From the NCBI RefSeq assembly GCF_003852525.1, contig NZ_QAJL01000001.1:1265133-1329132 (forward strand): 64,000 nt of DNA. Direction: 5' to 3'. This document shows positions 20,101 through 28,975 of this stretch, in pieces. Origin of the DNA: Pedobacter sp. KBW06. GTDB lineage: Bacteria; Bacteroidota; Bacteroidia; Sphingobacteriales; Sphingobacteriaceae. Both the position numbers and the translations under genes were made by a program. Position 1 is the first letter of the stretch. Each line of letters starts with the position of its first letter. A model generated the notes under the pieces. It was not told the origin of the DNA. It made no database searches and saw only the letters and a list, made by a program, of their open reading frames with translations.

Positions 20101-20528
20101 AATGGCGTACCTTTGGTATCACTTACTTTACCTTTCACCGGAAATACCACAGGATCACCGGTTTTTCCAGTTAAGGGTGTAATCGTGACGGTTTTTTTAT
20201 TGATCTGATAGCTGAAGGGCTGCCCTTTCATACAGCTTTTTAATGCCTCTTCGATGGAAGCATCTTTTAGCGATAAGGAAACTGGCTTTGCGGTCTTTAG
20301 CAACTGTATCCCATAAAGGAAGTCATAACCACTCTGTTGCCTGATGGTCTGCAGGACTTCTTCCATTTGGGCATGCTCAAAATGGAGACTGATCTTCTGT
20401 GCGTAAGTCGATGCATTCACTTGTAAAACTGCAAGGAAAAATATAACACACACCAGTTTGATCATACGGATAATTTTGAGCTTTACACAGGAATCCCACC
20501 TGCTTGATGCAGTAAATTTTTTATACAT
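17175..20528 (-). CDS. SusC-type TonB-dependent receptor with STN signalling domain
   Basis: The 1117-residue outer-membrane receptor starts with a long N-terminal leader (MYKKF...) and a signal peptide ending S-T-Y-A-Q. An STN domain follows at about 45-115 (H-A-Q-M-E-E-V-L-Q-T-I-R, K-T-V-T-I-T). Then come the carboxypeptidase-like regulatory domain (about 125-205), the plug with D-V-V-V-V-G-Y-G-T-Q-K-R, and the 22-strand barrel ending V-G-M-G-L-D-V-T-F. STN domains pass the ligand signal to a FecR anti-sigma factor. The fecR and ECF sigma genes are immediately upstream, so this receptor probably induces its own locus when substrate binds. Confidence 0.96.
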   Translation of the reverse strand: MYKKFTASSRWDSCVKLKIIRMIKLVCVIFFLAVLQVNASTYAQKISLHFEHAQMEEVLQTIRQQSGYDFLYGIQLLKTAKPVSLSLKDASIEEALKSCMKGQPFSYQINKKTVTITPLTGKTGDPVVFPVKGKVSDTKGTPLPGVNVRLKGTNIGAVTDQNGRFNLSLPDGSGTLSFSYLGFESQDKPVNNQNELNIILIENIQSLNDVVVVGYGTQKRSSLTGAVDRINAAAIEGKPVMNVTQALQGVSPNLIVQQRNAEPGGAMNLNIRGVGTMGDNSPLVVIDGLVGGDINLLNPSDIESVSVLKDAGSAAIYGSRSSNGVILITTKQGKKDSGMKIVLNGMAGVQVPHILYKPVKGYENAILRNEANVNAGLTPIYNAAQIRDFQERGDEEWFLNSILKNSLQQNHNVSVSGGTSQSTYLVSMGYVDQRSNLVGPDYGLKRYNYRINLNNEYGKFKLNSILSYVKSQIKDHASSTSTLIVDAGRVPTIYKLQDEQGRYLTNEVLSEFNPLGILRNGGYRKYDNDNLFGSLNAEFAATDYLKLRAVIGGTLTANHLFARTMQVNYFPKGISGSDRNTDDVNDKNLFINTQFMAEFNKTFNKDHQVTALVGISNESADNKSNAIYRKFTDPELGTPTSETVINATSTNSNQRTSESSLNSLFGRANYAYKDKYYAEINFRVDGSSKFSKQNRWGFFPAISAGYRLSQEDFMQAYRNRFGDLKIRGSYGILGNQNVGNYQFQTTYFSFPNAYSFGNKSVSGTGFTFANPDIRWERAATFNIGVDASFFKNNLTVSFDYFNKITRDILVPPTVPGLFGTSLPDFNAAKMQNKGWEISVNYHISAEHFKHQIGFNIGDSKNKVLGYEGREKISSSDEMQYIIREGLPYNSYVGLKTDGYFQNIDEVNRGPVPEGLTVVPGDIRYVDVNKDGVINDRDRFVLGNAFPRYTFGITYAVSYQNFDLSVFIQGVGKRNAFIRGEMVEPFHYNYGQVMYQHQLDYWTPVNPNARYPRLAANGSQSNTNNFRRGSDAYLYDAAYARLKNVQVGYSLSPGLAKKMGMQKLRIYATGQNLLTLSKLKFLDPENTEFSNNLSSSGANSARAYPTPVYVGMGLDVTF

Positions 20529-20597
20529 TTGGTCGTTAAGTTTAATTTATATTTGGTTGTTCGCGCAATCTTTAAGTTATCTTACACAATTGATATG

Positions 20598-20631
20598 GAC
20601 CATACTGCGGCAAACGGTATGGTCTTTTTTT
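20598..20631 (+). terminator. Hairpin with T-run on the strand opposite to the flanking genes
   Basis: GACCATAC (20598-20605) pairs with GTATGGTC (20617-20624) around an 11-base loop. A run of seven T (20625-20631) follows on the plus strand. Both flanking genes (fecR upstream, susC downstream) are on the minus strand, and in that direction no T-run follows the stem. The shape is that of an intrinsic terminator for plus-strand, antisense transcription. It could also serve only as a structure in the susC leader. Confidence 0.55.
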
Positions 20632-20651
20632 GTCAGGATAACTGTAATCGT

Positions 20652-21788
20652 TTAGTCCATTACAATAATCCTCCTTCCTTCAATTTTATAATGAATCATT
20701 CCTGTTAATTCCAGTCCTTTCATCAATTCATGAATGTCTTTATCCATGGAATAGGTTCCACCAAACTGCTTATTGCTCAGGTTGCCACGGTATTCCACCT
20801 CAAGGTCATACCATCTGCTCACCTGCTTCATAATGTCTTCAATCGTATCACCAGTAAACATAAAATAACCGTTTTTCCAGGCTACAGACTTGTTTTTTAC
20901 TGCAGTAGTAATTCGGATGTGTTGATTTTCTCTATTCAGATCTGCCTGCTGTCCAGGGTATAATAAGGTTTGTCTGTGATTGGCGGCCACTTTTACAGCG
21001 CCTTCCAGCAAGGTGGTTCTGATGATTTTTTCGTCGTCATAAGCCATGACGTTGAAATGGGTGCCCAATACTTCAATTTCCTGAAAAGCGGTTTTTACTT
21101 TGAAAGGCAGGCGTTCATTTCTGGCGACTTCAAAATAGGCTTCTCCATTTAGTTCTACCTTCCTGCTGTCCTTTGCAGTAAAGGAGACCGGGTAAGTCAG
21201 TTTAGAAGCTGCGTTTAACCAGACTTTAGTTCCGTCCGGCAAGAGGACCTGATAACGTCCGCCTTTGGGTGTTTCGATTGTATTGATCAGGGTCTGGTCT
21301 GAGGCCAGCTGGTCTTTGATGGAATATACCAGTTGACCGTCCCCGGTTTTACGGATCTCTACGCCGGCTTCTTTAGCCAGTTGTCCGCGCGAAGCATCGT
21401 TAAGTTCAATGCGTTTGCCATTCCCCAGTGTTAAGTAAGCTTTGTTTCCACCTGGAACAATCGTCACTTTTTTAGCAGTCTCATTTTCTTTAACAAGAAG
21501 ATGGAGATGCGGATAAAGAAAGGTGCCAACGGCAATCAATACCAGCGCTGCAATGGCAATCTTAAAAATGAGTGGCCTTAGAGACAAGGTTGGTTTTGTA
21601 CGAATCTGCTCAAATACCAATTGATCCAGTTTCAATTTGAGCTCCTGCTGTTGCCCCATTTCAGATGCTTCCCATTCCTCAGATTTCTGGTAGGCATGGA
21701 AATATCGGTTGTACAAAGCGAGCTCGTTATCAGTCGCCGTTCCATCCGACACTTTATGTATCAGCTGTTGGTATTCTTCCCTATTCAT
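20652..21788 (-). CDS. FecR-family anti-sigma factor
   Basis: The 378-residue inner-membrane protein has a cytoplasmic N-terminal region (about 1-70) that binds the ECF sigma factor. One membrane helix follows (about 75-95, I-F-K-I-A-I-A-A-L-V-L-I-A-V-G). The periplasmic FecR domain (about 115-280) has L-P-D-G-T-K-V-W-L-N-A-A-S-K-L-T-Y-P and G-E-A-Y-F-E-V. A C-terminal DUF4974-type segment contains the Y-D-L-E-V-E-Y region. It receives the signal from the STN domain of the SusC encoded next to it and controls the sigma factor encoded 108 bp upstream. Confidence 0.96.
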   Translation of the reverse strand: MNREEYQQLIHKVSDGTATDNELALYNRYFHAYQKSEEWEASEMGQQQELKLKLDQLVFEQIRTKPTLSLRPLIFKIAIAALVLIAVGTFLYPHLHLLVKENETAKKVTIVPGGNKAYLTLGNGKRIELNDASRGQLAKEAGVEIRKTGDGQLVYSIKDQLASDQTLINTIETPKGGRYQVLLPDGTKVWLNAASKLTYPVSFTAKDSRKVELNGEAYFEVARNERLPFKVKTAFQEIEVLGTHFNVMAYDDEKIIRTTLLEGAVKVAANHRQTLLYPGQQADLNRENQHIRITTAVKNKSVAWKNGYFMFTGDTIEDIMKQVSRWYDLEVEYRGNLSNKQFGGTYSMDKDIHELMKGLELTGMIHYKIEGRRIIVMD

Positions 21789-21896
21789 ACTTGGTATATA
21801 TGATGTAAGGCACTTGCCGGAACGTCAGCACCCACGCTGATTTAAAATATTTTTTTTTATTTTGATAAAACGTTTTTTCAATTCCTGCAAAAAAAG

Positions 21897-22460
21897 CTAA
21901 AGGCTCAGGAAGACAGAAAACTTACCGAGGTTGGTTTTCAGTTTTTTAATCGCTTTATTGATCTGGTTCTCCACTGTTTTTTCGGTGATTCCCAGTCGCT
22001 CTGCGATTTCCTTATTCGTTAGGTATTCCTGTCGGCTAAGCCGGAACACTTCTTTACAACGGTCGGGAAGTTCTTCTGTAAAATGGCGGATCATCGCACT
22101 CAGCTCTTTGACCTCTAATGCTTCATTCGGAAAAGCCGAATCCAGATCTACCTTAGGAATTCCTTCATAAAAAGAAGCACGTACTTTCCCACTCCTGATA
22201 TAATTGGCGACTTTATATTTTACTGCGGTGAGTAAATACGCTTTAATGGAACTGAGCTCCAGTTTTTCCCGGTGTTCCCAAAACCAGATAAAGACCTCCT
22301 GTACCACATCCAAACTGCCTGCTTCTTCTCTAAGTACGTTATAGGCGGAACGATAGAGTACCGCCCAATGTCGCTCATAGATTTCTTCAAAGGCGGCCTG
22401 ATTCCCCGATTTCATAGAGACGATCAATTCCTGATCCGTAAATACTTCGTATGAATTCAT
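21897..22460 (-). CDS. ECF-type RNA polymerase sigma factor
   Basis: The 187-residue protein has sigma-70 region 2 (about 20-90, E-E-I-Y-E-R-H-W, Y-N-V-L-R-E-E, D-V-V-Q-E-V-F-I-W-F-W) and region 4 (about 120-180, R-C-K-E-V-F-R-L-S-R-Q-E-Y-L-T-N-K-E-I-A). It is the typical Bacteroidota ECF sigma that pairs with FecR and an STN-SusC. It is predicted to direct transcription of the downstream susCDE-GH76 genes. Its own start is ATG 22460, divergent from the GH127 gene. Confidence 0.96.
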   Translation of the reverse strand: MNSYEVFTDQELIVSMKSGNQAAFEEIYERHWAVLYRSAYNVLREEAGSLDVVQEVFIWFWEHREKLELSSIKAYLLTAVKYKVANYIRSGKVRASFYEGIPKVDLDSAFPNEALEVKELSAMIRHFTEELPDRCKEVFRLSRQEYLTNKEIAERLGITEKTVENQINKAIKKLKTNLGKFSVFLSL

Positions 22461-22775
22461 GATGGTTATCTTATGAGAATGTTTGTGACGGTCTGTACAA
22501 TTTTAAATAATTATTTTCACATTTTACCGCGGAATTAATCCTGTTTGCCAATATATGGAATCTTACTGAGGGTAATTCCTTTACCGCCTATCCGGGGAAC
22601 ACCTTATTATCTACCAAATGACTTCTGCTGATTTTCGCTGAAATTCAATAGAGGAGTTAAGCGATTTGTATCAAAATTCTTCAGATCGTATCAATCTGTC
22701 GCTCTGCCATAAGATATCCGGTATTTTACAATAAACTTGTGCTGTAAACCAATATAAACAAGCATTTATAAAATT
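22461..22775. promoter_or_regulatory. Divergent intergenic region (315 bp) between sigma factor and GH127 genes
   Basis: No gene is seen. The stretch must hold the promoters of the sigma factor (minus) and the GH127-symporter unit (plus). It contains a direct repeat of GTATCAA at 22668-22674 and 22688-22694, exactly 20 bp apart. A weak -7-like TAAACTTG lies about 45 bp before the GH127 start. No full TAnnTTTG element was found. Confidence 0.5.
22668..22694 (+). repeat. Direct repeat GTATCAA, 20 bp period
   Basis: Two GTATCAA copies start 20 bp apart (two helical turns), each preceded by GAT. They lie 82-108 bp before the GH127 ATG. This spacing suits a dimeric regulator that binds one face of the helix. 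The assignment as an operator is inference. Confidence 0.35.
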
Positions 22776-25298
22776 ATGAGCGTCAGGAAATCTATGATTT
22801 TGGCCCTGGCTCTGGTTCCATCATGGCTGTTTGCCCGCCAGGAACCCGGCGGCCCCTACGTATTTAACCGAAGCCCACTATATGCTGCTGCTAATGTGCA
22901 ATTGCCATTAGGCAGTATCAAAGCCAAAGGATGGTTGCTAAAGCAACTTGAACTGCAAAAAGATGGTGCTACAGGAAATGCGGAAGCACTTTATCCGGAA
23001 AGCGGGAACCTTGGAGCTGATTCCGACTGGCTGGGTGGAACCGGTGAAAGCTGGGAACGTGCTCCTTACTACGTAAAGGGACTTGTTGCGCTGGCTTATA
23101 CACTGGGAGATCCGGGACTGAAAGCCAAATCAGAGAAGTGGATCAACCGGACCTTGGACCAGCAACGGCCTGATGGTTCATTCGGGCCAGTCAAAATGAA
23201 GGACTGGTGGCCGAGAATGCCCATGATGTATGCAATACAAAGTTATTATGAAGCTACGGGCGACAAGCGCGTGATTGATTTTTTCAGCAGGTACTTTAAA
23301 TACCAGCTGGACAACCTGGATCAGCAACCTTTATCTGAATGGAGCAAATCCAGAACGGCAGACAATATAGAGATCGTCTTATGGCTGTACAACAGAACCG
23401 GAGAAAAATCGCTCCTGCAGCTGGCAGAAAAGTTAAAATCTCAGGCCTATCCATGGACAGATATCTTTACCGGCAATCAATTTTATCATTATGGAGATGA
23501 TTTCCATCCCAAACATAGCGTTAGTGTAGGACAGGCACTTAAGTTTCCTGCAATCTACTCACAACTGAATAACAGCCCGTTTTACAGGGATGCTACTCAG
23601 AAAGGGATTGATCATTTGATAAGGGACCACGGGCAGTCGACAGGAATCGCTTCCGGTACCGAGTTTCTTGCGGGAAGAAGTTCCTTTCAGGGTACCGAAA
23701 CCTGTACGGTAGTAGAATGGATGCAAAGTCTGGAAACCGCAGCCAGAATAATCCAGGATGTGAAGCTTGGAGACCGGCTTGAAAAAATAGCCTTCAATAC
23801 CCTACCGGCACAGTTTAGCCGGGACATTAAATCTCATTTATATTACACGCAACCGAACCAGGTATATTGCAAACATGGCAATTCGGGCTTTGATGAAGAC
23901 TATGATGGTGCTTTGCTGCTCAGCCCTTATTCCGGAATGGGTTGCTGCAGGTTCAATATGCATATGGGCTGGCCCTATTTTGTTAAAAACAGCTGGGTAG
24001 CAACACCGGATAAAGGCCTCGCAGTAATTGCCTATGCTCCGGTTGAACTGAGTGCTTTTGTAGCAGAAAGCGTCCCTGTAAAACTTCAGGTGATGACCAA
24101 TTATCCGTTCGAAGAAGAGATCCGGATTAAGGTATTGTTAGAAAAGCCAAGCTCCTTTCCCTTAAAACTGCGCATTCCGGAATGGTGCAGGAATCCACAG
24201 ATTTCCATTGATGGTAAAGTATTGCCAGGTGTTAAAACCGGTCAGATCTATACCATTAACAGGCCATGGAATACCAGTAACCTGGTGCTGATCAACTTTC
24301 CTATGGAAGTAAAACTCAGCAATCAGGTCAACAATTCGGTAACCGTAGAACGCGGACCAATTGTATACGGACTTAAAATGGATGCGAAATACAGCATCAG
24401 CAAAAAACATCCTGTTGAGGGCTTTTTCGACTATGAGGTTTCCCCATCCGCTGCCTGGAACTATGGATTGGTTTTAAGCGGCAGGGACCTAACCGGAACG
24501 ATTAGAGTTCAGCGTACTGCCATGCCTGAAAATCCGTTTATACAGGCCGGCACTCCGGTTAAACTAAGGGTTACCGCAAAGAAAATACCTTCCTGGACTT
24601 CAGCATATAACCAGATGCATGCCCTTGAAGTGCCCCGCAGTCCTGTGGCTTCATCCGCAGAGACAGAGGAAATCATACTGACACCATTTGGATCAGAAAA
24701 CATCAGGATCAGTAATTTCCCCGTCATTGGTGTTCCGGAAACCGCGGGAAAAATATATCAGGAAAATTTCAGTCAGGCCACGCTTAAAGACTGGCTTTTA
24801 TATGGTGGCAGCTGGTTCATAAAAGATGGCGCCATCCATGCTGCGTCTAACAAAGGCTCCTGGGGACATGGCATCCATGGATCTAAGGCCATTGCCGCCA
24901 ACACCCTTTTTGATGACCTCAGCTATGAAGCAACGGTCCAGCTGAACTCGAAAGGGGATGCCGGATTGATCTTTAGGGTTACAGATCATGTGATCGGAGC
25001 TGAGGCTTACAATGGCTACTATTTAGGCATCAACGCAGATTCCGGTCAGATCCAACTGGGCAAATCCTCCCGTCAAAAATGGGTGGTTCTTGCTACAGCA
25101 CAACAAAAGCTGGAACTTGGCAAAGTTTATCAGGTTAGAATAGAGGCCAAAGGTGCTGAGATCAAAGTCTATTTTAACAAGGGGCTAAAACCTATATTTA
25201 CGGTGACCGATGATGAGTTTAAAGTTGGATCGATTGGGGTAAGGGCTTATGATGCGCTGGCCAGTATTGATAACTTAAGGGCCAGATCACTCAAATGA
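22776..25298 (+). CDS. GH127-type beta-L-arabinofuranosidase (DUF1680) with C-terminal jelly-roll module
   Basis: The 840-residue secreted protein has a signal peptide ending F-A-R-Q. Its catalytic domain is (alpha/alpha)6 with beta-sandwich parts (about 35-640). GH127 enzymes use a cysteine nucleophile held by zinc. Candidates here are E308 and C310 in T-E-T-C and C390-C391 in G-C-C-R-F-N. The likely acid/base is E296 in G-T-E-F. This matches the zinc ligand set (one Glu, three Cys) known for the family. The C-terminal 180 residues form a DUF1080/laminin-G-like binding module (F-R-V-T-D, Y-N-G-Y-Y-L-G-I). It is followed after 49 bp by a sodium symporter gene, likely the importer of the released sugar. 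A neighbouring family such as GH146 is possible. Confidence 0.87.
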   Translation: MSVRKSMILALALVPSWLFARQEPGGPYVFNRSPLYAAANVQLPLGSIKAKGWLLKQLELQKDGATGNAEALYPESGNLGADSDWLGGTGESWERAPYYVKGLVALAYTLGDPGLKAKSEKWINRTLDQQRPDGSFGPVKMKDWWPRMPMMYAIQSYYEATGDKRVIDFFSRYFKYQLDNLDQQPLSEWSKSRTADNIEIVLWLYNRTGEKSLLQLAEKLKSQAYPWTDIFTGNQFYHYGDDFHPKHSVSVGQALKFPAIYSQLNNSPFYRDATQKGIDHLIRDHGQSTGIASGTEFLAGRSSFQGTETCTVVEWMQSLETAARIIQDVKLGDRLEKIAFNTLPAQFSRDIKSHLYYTQPNQVYCKHGNSGFDEDYDGALLLSPYSGMGCCRFNMHMGWPYFVKNSWVATPDKGLAVIAYAPVELSAFVAESVPVKLQVMTNYPFEEEIRIKVLLEKPSSFPLKLRIPEWCRNPQISIDGKVLPGVKTGQIYTINRPWNTSNLVLINFPMEVKLSNQVNNSVTVERGPIVYGLKMDAKYSISKKHPVEGFFDYEVSPSAAWNYGLVLSGRDLTGTIRVQRTAMPENPFIQAGTPVKLRVTAKKIPSWTSAYNQMHALEVPRSPVASSAETEEIILTPFGSENIRISNFPVIGVPETAGKIYQENFSQATLKDWLLYGGSWFIKDGAIHAASNKGSWGHGIHGSKAIAANTLFDDLSYEATVQLNSKGDAGLIFRVTDHVIGAEAYNGYYLGINADSGQIQLGKSSRQKWVVLATAQQKLELGKVYQVRIEAKGAEIKVYFNKGLKPIFTVTDDEFKVGSIGVRAYDALASIDNLRARSLK

Positions 25299-25347
25299 CA
25301 GCAGTCTTTTATCTATATTAGGAGGACCGATATTATACGCCTGAAAA

Positions 25348-26952
25348 ATGAACGTTACTGCCTTCGCTACCTTTATTATTGTCACCTTTCTGGTTGCATT
25401 GATTTCCTGGTTTAAGACCCGAAGGCATAAAATAACCACCTCAGCAGGGCTTTTTTTGGCGAACCGCAAGCTCAGCTTTACGGCGGTTGGGACGGCCCTG
25501 TTTTTCACCAATATCAGTGCGGCAGAATTTGTAGGTAACAGCGAATCTGTATACCTTAACAACATGACGGTCATGGCCTGGGGAGTGAGTTCTGTATTCG
25601 CCATGCTGATTGTTTCTGAATTTGTGATCCCCGTTTATTTGAAGGGCGCCATGTCTACCACCCCTGATTTCCTGGAAAACAGGTATGATCCGCAAACCAA
25701 GAAACTCGTGTCTCTTGTTTTCCTGATCGGCTACATGGTTAACCTCTTGCCTATTGTCCTGTACACCGGTGCCATCGCCTTAAATGGCCTGTTTCATTTT
25801 TCAGACATCTGGGACATCAGTTATGGCAGCAGCATCTGGATCCTGGTTTGGTGCATTGGACTGATCGGGAGTTTGTACTCGATCCTCGGCGGACTAAAAG
25901 CGATCGTAATTTCGGACCTCGTTTTGGGCATCTGCATGTTCACCGGTGCTTTATTACTCGCCTACTTCGGACTGAGACACGTTGGGAACGGCGACTTCCA
26001 GCAGGGCATACACACCATCCTTTCTTCAAAAACGGAACATTTCAATTCCATAGGAACAGCGGCCGATGCCGTTCCATTCTCTACCATTTTCACGGGGATG
26101 ATCTTAATGAACCTGTTTTACTGGGGCACGGAACAAGTCATCGTGCAACAGGCCCTGGCCTCTTCCAATCTTGAAGCCAGTCAGAAAGGTATAGCCCTGG
26201 CCTGCGCAGGAAAACTGCTTGGCCCCTTACTTTTTATTTTACCGGGAATTATTGCCGTACATATGTACAGCAACATGCAAAACACGACCGAAGTATTTTC
26301 CAGGGTGGTCAGTGACGTATCTCCGCCCATACTCAGCGGCTTTATTGCTGCCGTTATTTTTGGCGCGGCAATTACCTCCTACTCGCCGGGCCTGAACAGC
26401 GCAAGCACCCTGTTTATCTTAAACCTCTACAAGCCTTTTAAAGAAAAAAAAGGCATTCCGGTTACCGAAAAGAATTTGCTCAGGACCTCCAAACGGTTTG
26501 AAATGTTTGCTTCCTTACTGGCCATGCTCATTGCCCCGTTGTTTCTTTTTTCAAGCGATAGCTTTTACACCTTTATGCAGAAAATCAATGCCGCATTCAG
26601 TATCCCCATTTTCACCATTATGTTTGTGGGATTTGTCACCAAAAAGGTCCCGCCAATTGCGGCAAAAATAGGGCTGGCATTTTGCCTTACCGGATATATA
26701 CTTACACAAATGGTATTTGATACCGGCATCCATTTTCTGCACGTACTTGCGATTCTTTTTGTCCTCACTTCGGCCATAATGCTGATCATCGGAAAACTAT
26801 ATCCTATGGAAAGGGCCTACATCGCGCAGGACAAGCCGATTGTTGACCTAAAGCCCTGGAAGAACCGCCATTGGGTAAATGGCCTCCTGTTGCTCATCAT
26901 GATCCTTTTGTTCCTGCTCTTTTCCCCTCTTTATCTTGCCTCGGCCGGGTAA
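25348..26952 (+). CDS. Sodium:solute symporter (SSS/SLC5 family), sugar-type
   Basis: The 534-residue inner-membrane protein has about 14 predicted helices and the SSS hallmark region F-F-T-N-I-S-A-A-E-F-V-G near residue 50. N-S-A-S-T-L-F-I-L-N-L-Y lies near 348-360. It resembles the YidK/vSGLT-like sugar branch. It sits 49 bp after the GH127 gene on the same strand and probably imports the monosaccharide released by it. Its stop (26950-26952) abuts the stop of the convergent esterase gene with no bases between them. Confidence 0.9.
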   Translation: MNVTAFATFIIVTFLVALISWFKTRRHKITTSAGLFLANRKLSFTAVGTALFFTNISAAEFVGNSESVYLNNMTVMAWGVSSVFAMLIVSEFVIPVYLKGAMSTTPDFLENRYDPQTKKLVSLVFLIGYMVNLLPIVLYTGAIALNGLFHFSDIWDISYGSSIWILVWCIGLIGSLYSILGGLKAIVISDLVLGICMFTGALLLAYFGLRHVGNGDFQQGIHTILSSKTEHFNSIGTAADAVPFSTIFTGMILMNLFYWGTEQVIVQQALASSNLEASQKGIALACAGKLLGPLLFILPGIIAVHMYSNMQNTTEVFSRVVSDVSPPILSGFIAAVIFGAAITSYSPGLNSASTLFILNLYKPFKEKKGIPVTEKNLLRTSKRFEMFASLLAMLIAPLFLFSSDSFYTFMQKINAAFSIPIFTIMFVGFVTKKVPPIAAKIGLAFCLTGYILTQMVFDTGIHFLHVLAILFVLTSAIMLIIGKLYPMERAYIAQDKPIVDLKPWKNRHWVNGLLLLIMILLFLLFSPLYLASAG

Positions 26953-28956
26953 TTACTTTGTGCTATCGGCCCATTGATCTGTCCGGAACGGGGATGCAGG
27001 AAGTCCGGAAGCATTGACCAGGTTACAAACCGGGTTATTGCCCCAGGCGTATCTTACCGCAACCGGATTAGTTACCTCAGTACTACTGACCACAATCTGA
27101 TTTCCCTTTATTTCTGCTTTCGCCCAATGAAATTTCTGATCCGATCCGGCAATGGCAAAACCTTTCAACTCTGCACCATCACTGCTTTTTAAACCTTCGG
27201 CAGCAGTAAAGCTCAATTTAATAGTCCCGGATTCTGTTTTAGCAGATTGATATACAGGGCCTGTATAAGGAACATTAACCCCATAGGTTTTTGCAAGCGC
27301 AATAAAAGCCAGTCTTTTACCGACATCCTGTTTGTTTTTCGGATGGATATCTGCTGCATCACCTAGATCGATAGCCACCGCCATTCCGGTATTTGCCAGA
27401 GCAAGTGTTCCGCGTTGTGCATCTCTCAGTTCTGCCCATGCAGAAGCAGCTGGCGGAGTGGCATCAACCTGCATAAAGTTAGCCAGCTGCACAAAATAGA
27501 AAGGGAAATTTCCAAGTCCCCATTGTTTTCTCCAGTCTGTAATCATTGCAGGAAAAAGCGTACGGTATTGATTCGCGCGATCAGCATTGCTCTCCCCCTG
27601 ATACCAGATCGCCCCTTTAATTGGAAATTGCAGGAAGGGATGAATCATAGCATTGTACAATACCGTCGTGCGGTTAGGACCATCATTTGAGGTTGGCGCT
27701 TTCGCAATATCTTTCAGGCTCATGCCCACTTTATAGTGCCATTCTCCATCCAGGGAAAAATGTGCTCCGCCTTCAGAAACAAGGGACATCCCCTCTTTAT
27801 TGCCATATATTCCACCACCACCGGCACCATCAAAGACCCTAACAACCAATGCAAAGGTTCCTGCTTTTACTTTATCTCCCGGAATGGTATAGCTACGTGG
27901 TTTGTTGTAACCTTCCGTTTCTCCTATTTTTTGACCATCTAAAAACGTGATGTCATTGTCGTCAATAGTCCCCAGGTTAATGGTCAGTTCTTTTCCCTCC
28001 CAGGCCTGGGGAATGGTAATGTTTTTTCTAAACCAAACTACGCCGTCAAATTCGGGCATTCCTGCCTGTTCCCATACCGTTGGCAACGACATCGTTTTCC
28101 AGGAAGAAACATCCACTGAGTTGGCAACCCAGGCTGGTTTACCTGCAACCATACCTGCATCTTTTGCAAGCACCAACTGTTGCCAGCTGGACAGTTGCTG
28201 TTCAAAGCTGGAACCGCTTTTACCCTTTTCCACATTTTCAATTTTGTTGACCGCCTCCACAAAATCAGGCATTGTTTTAAGCGTGGCAGCACTGGTCCAT
28301 GCTTCGGCAATCGTGCCACCCCATGAGGTATGGATTAATCCAATCGGGATTTTAGTTTTATTATAGATCTCTCTGGCAAAAAAATAAGCCACAGCCGAAA
28401 ATTCAGGAACAAACTGAGGGATGCAAAGCTTCCATCCCGAATTGGCCACCTTAGCATCATCCAAAGGAACATTACTGGTCACATGATCCACCTGCAATAT
28501 CCTGATCTCCGGATATCTGGCAGCTGCAATTTCCTGCTCATAATCGTTCACCTTTCCCCATCCTGCCAAAGGCATCTCCATATTAGATTGTCCGGAACAA
28601 ACCCATACTTCACCAATCATGATATTCATTAAGATCAATGGATCCCCATCAGAGATCGTCATGGCATAAGGCCCTCCATAAGATGGGGTAGCCACCAGAA
28701 TCTTCCAGTTTCCATGTTCGTCAGCTTTTGACGTATAATGCGCCCGGCTCCAGGTGGTACTGATGCTGATCGTTTTTCCCGGATCAGCTTTACCCCAAAC
28801 CGCAGCCTTTGTCTTTTGCTGGAAAACCATGTAATCGCTAAATATAGCAGGCAGCTTTACTTTTGCATGAACAAAACTGCTGATACAAAGCATTACAGAA
28901 AATAGGGTAAGAGCTAAAAGCTTTTGCTGGGTTTTCTTTTGAAGATTCATGGTCAT
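26953..28956 (-). CDS. Sialate O-acetylesterase-like carbohydrate esterase (SGNH, CE20-type architecture)
   Basis: The 667-residue secreted esterase removes O-acetyl groups from sugars. The SGNH serine is S124 in C-S-G-Q-S-N-M-E-M-P. A GH2-like jelly-roll (about 290-410, P-T-V-W-E-Q-A-G, D-D-N-D-I-T-F-L-D-G) is inserted in the SGNH domain, which resumes with W-Y-Q-G-E-S-N-A. This insertion is also known from xyloglucan acetylesterases of CE20. It sits in a locus with alpha-fucosidase and alpha-galactosidase-like genes, so a plant-polysaccharide ester is more likely than sialic acid. The signal peptide ends near V-H-A-K. Confidence 0.88.
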   Translation of the reverse strand: MTMNLQKKTQQKLLALTLFSVMLCISSFVHAKVKLPAIFSDYMVFQQKTKAAVWGKADPGKTISISTTWSRAHYTSKADEHGNWKILVATPSYGGPYAMTISDGDPLILMNIMIGEVWVCSGQSNMEMPLAGWGKVNDYEQEIAAARYPEIRILQVDHVTSNVPLDDAKVANSGWKLCIPQFVPEFSAVAYFFAREIYNKTKIPIGLIHTSWGGTIAEAWTSAATLKTMPDFVEAVNKIENVEKGKSGSSFEQQLSSWQQLVLAKDAGMVAGKPAWVANSVDVSSWKTMSLPTVWEQAGMPEFDGVVWFRKNITIPQAWEGKELTINLGTIDDNDITFLDGQKIGETEGYNKPRSYTIPGDKVKAGTFALVVRVFDGAGGGGIYGNKEGMSLVSEGGAHFSLDGEWHYKVGMSLKDIAKAPTSNDGPNRTTVLYNAMIHPFLQFPIKGAIWYQGESNADRANQYRTLFPAMITDWRKQWGLGNFPFYFVQLANFMQVDATPPAASAWAELRDAQRGTLALANTGMAVAIDLGDAADIHPKNKQDVGKRLAFIALAKTYGVNVPYTGPVYQSAKTESGTIKLSFTAAEGLKSSDGAELKGFAIAGSDQKFHWAKAEIKGNQIVVSSTEVTNPVAVRYAWGNNPVCNLVNASGLPASPFRTDQWADSTK

Positions 28957-28975
28957 GATTGGTTGTTAACAGGGC

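Noticed and set aside
25318..25335. A 16-base sequence around AGGAGG before the symporter gene also occurs, with one mismatch, inside the orphan gene near 45250.
   Set aside because: By a rough estimate, several 16-base pairs with one mismatch are expected by chance in 64 kb, and the two contexts differ (gap against coding).
26950..26955. Back-to-back stop codons of symporter and esterase as a sign of fusion or rearrangement.
   Set aside because: Both proteins have complete C-termini. Convergent genes with no gap are unusual but not evidence of a rearrangement.
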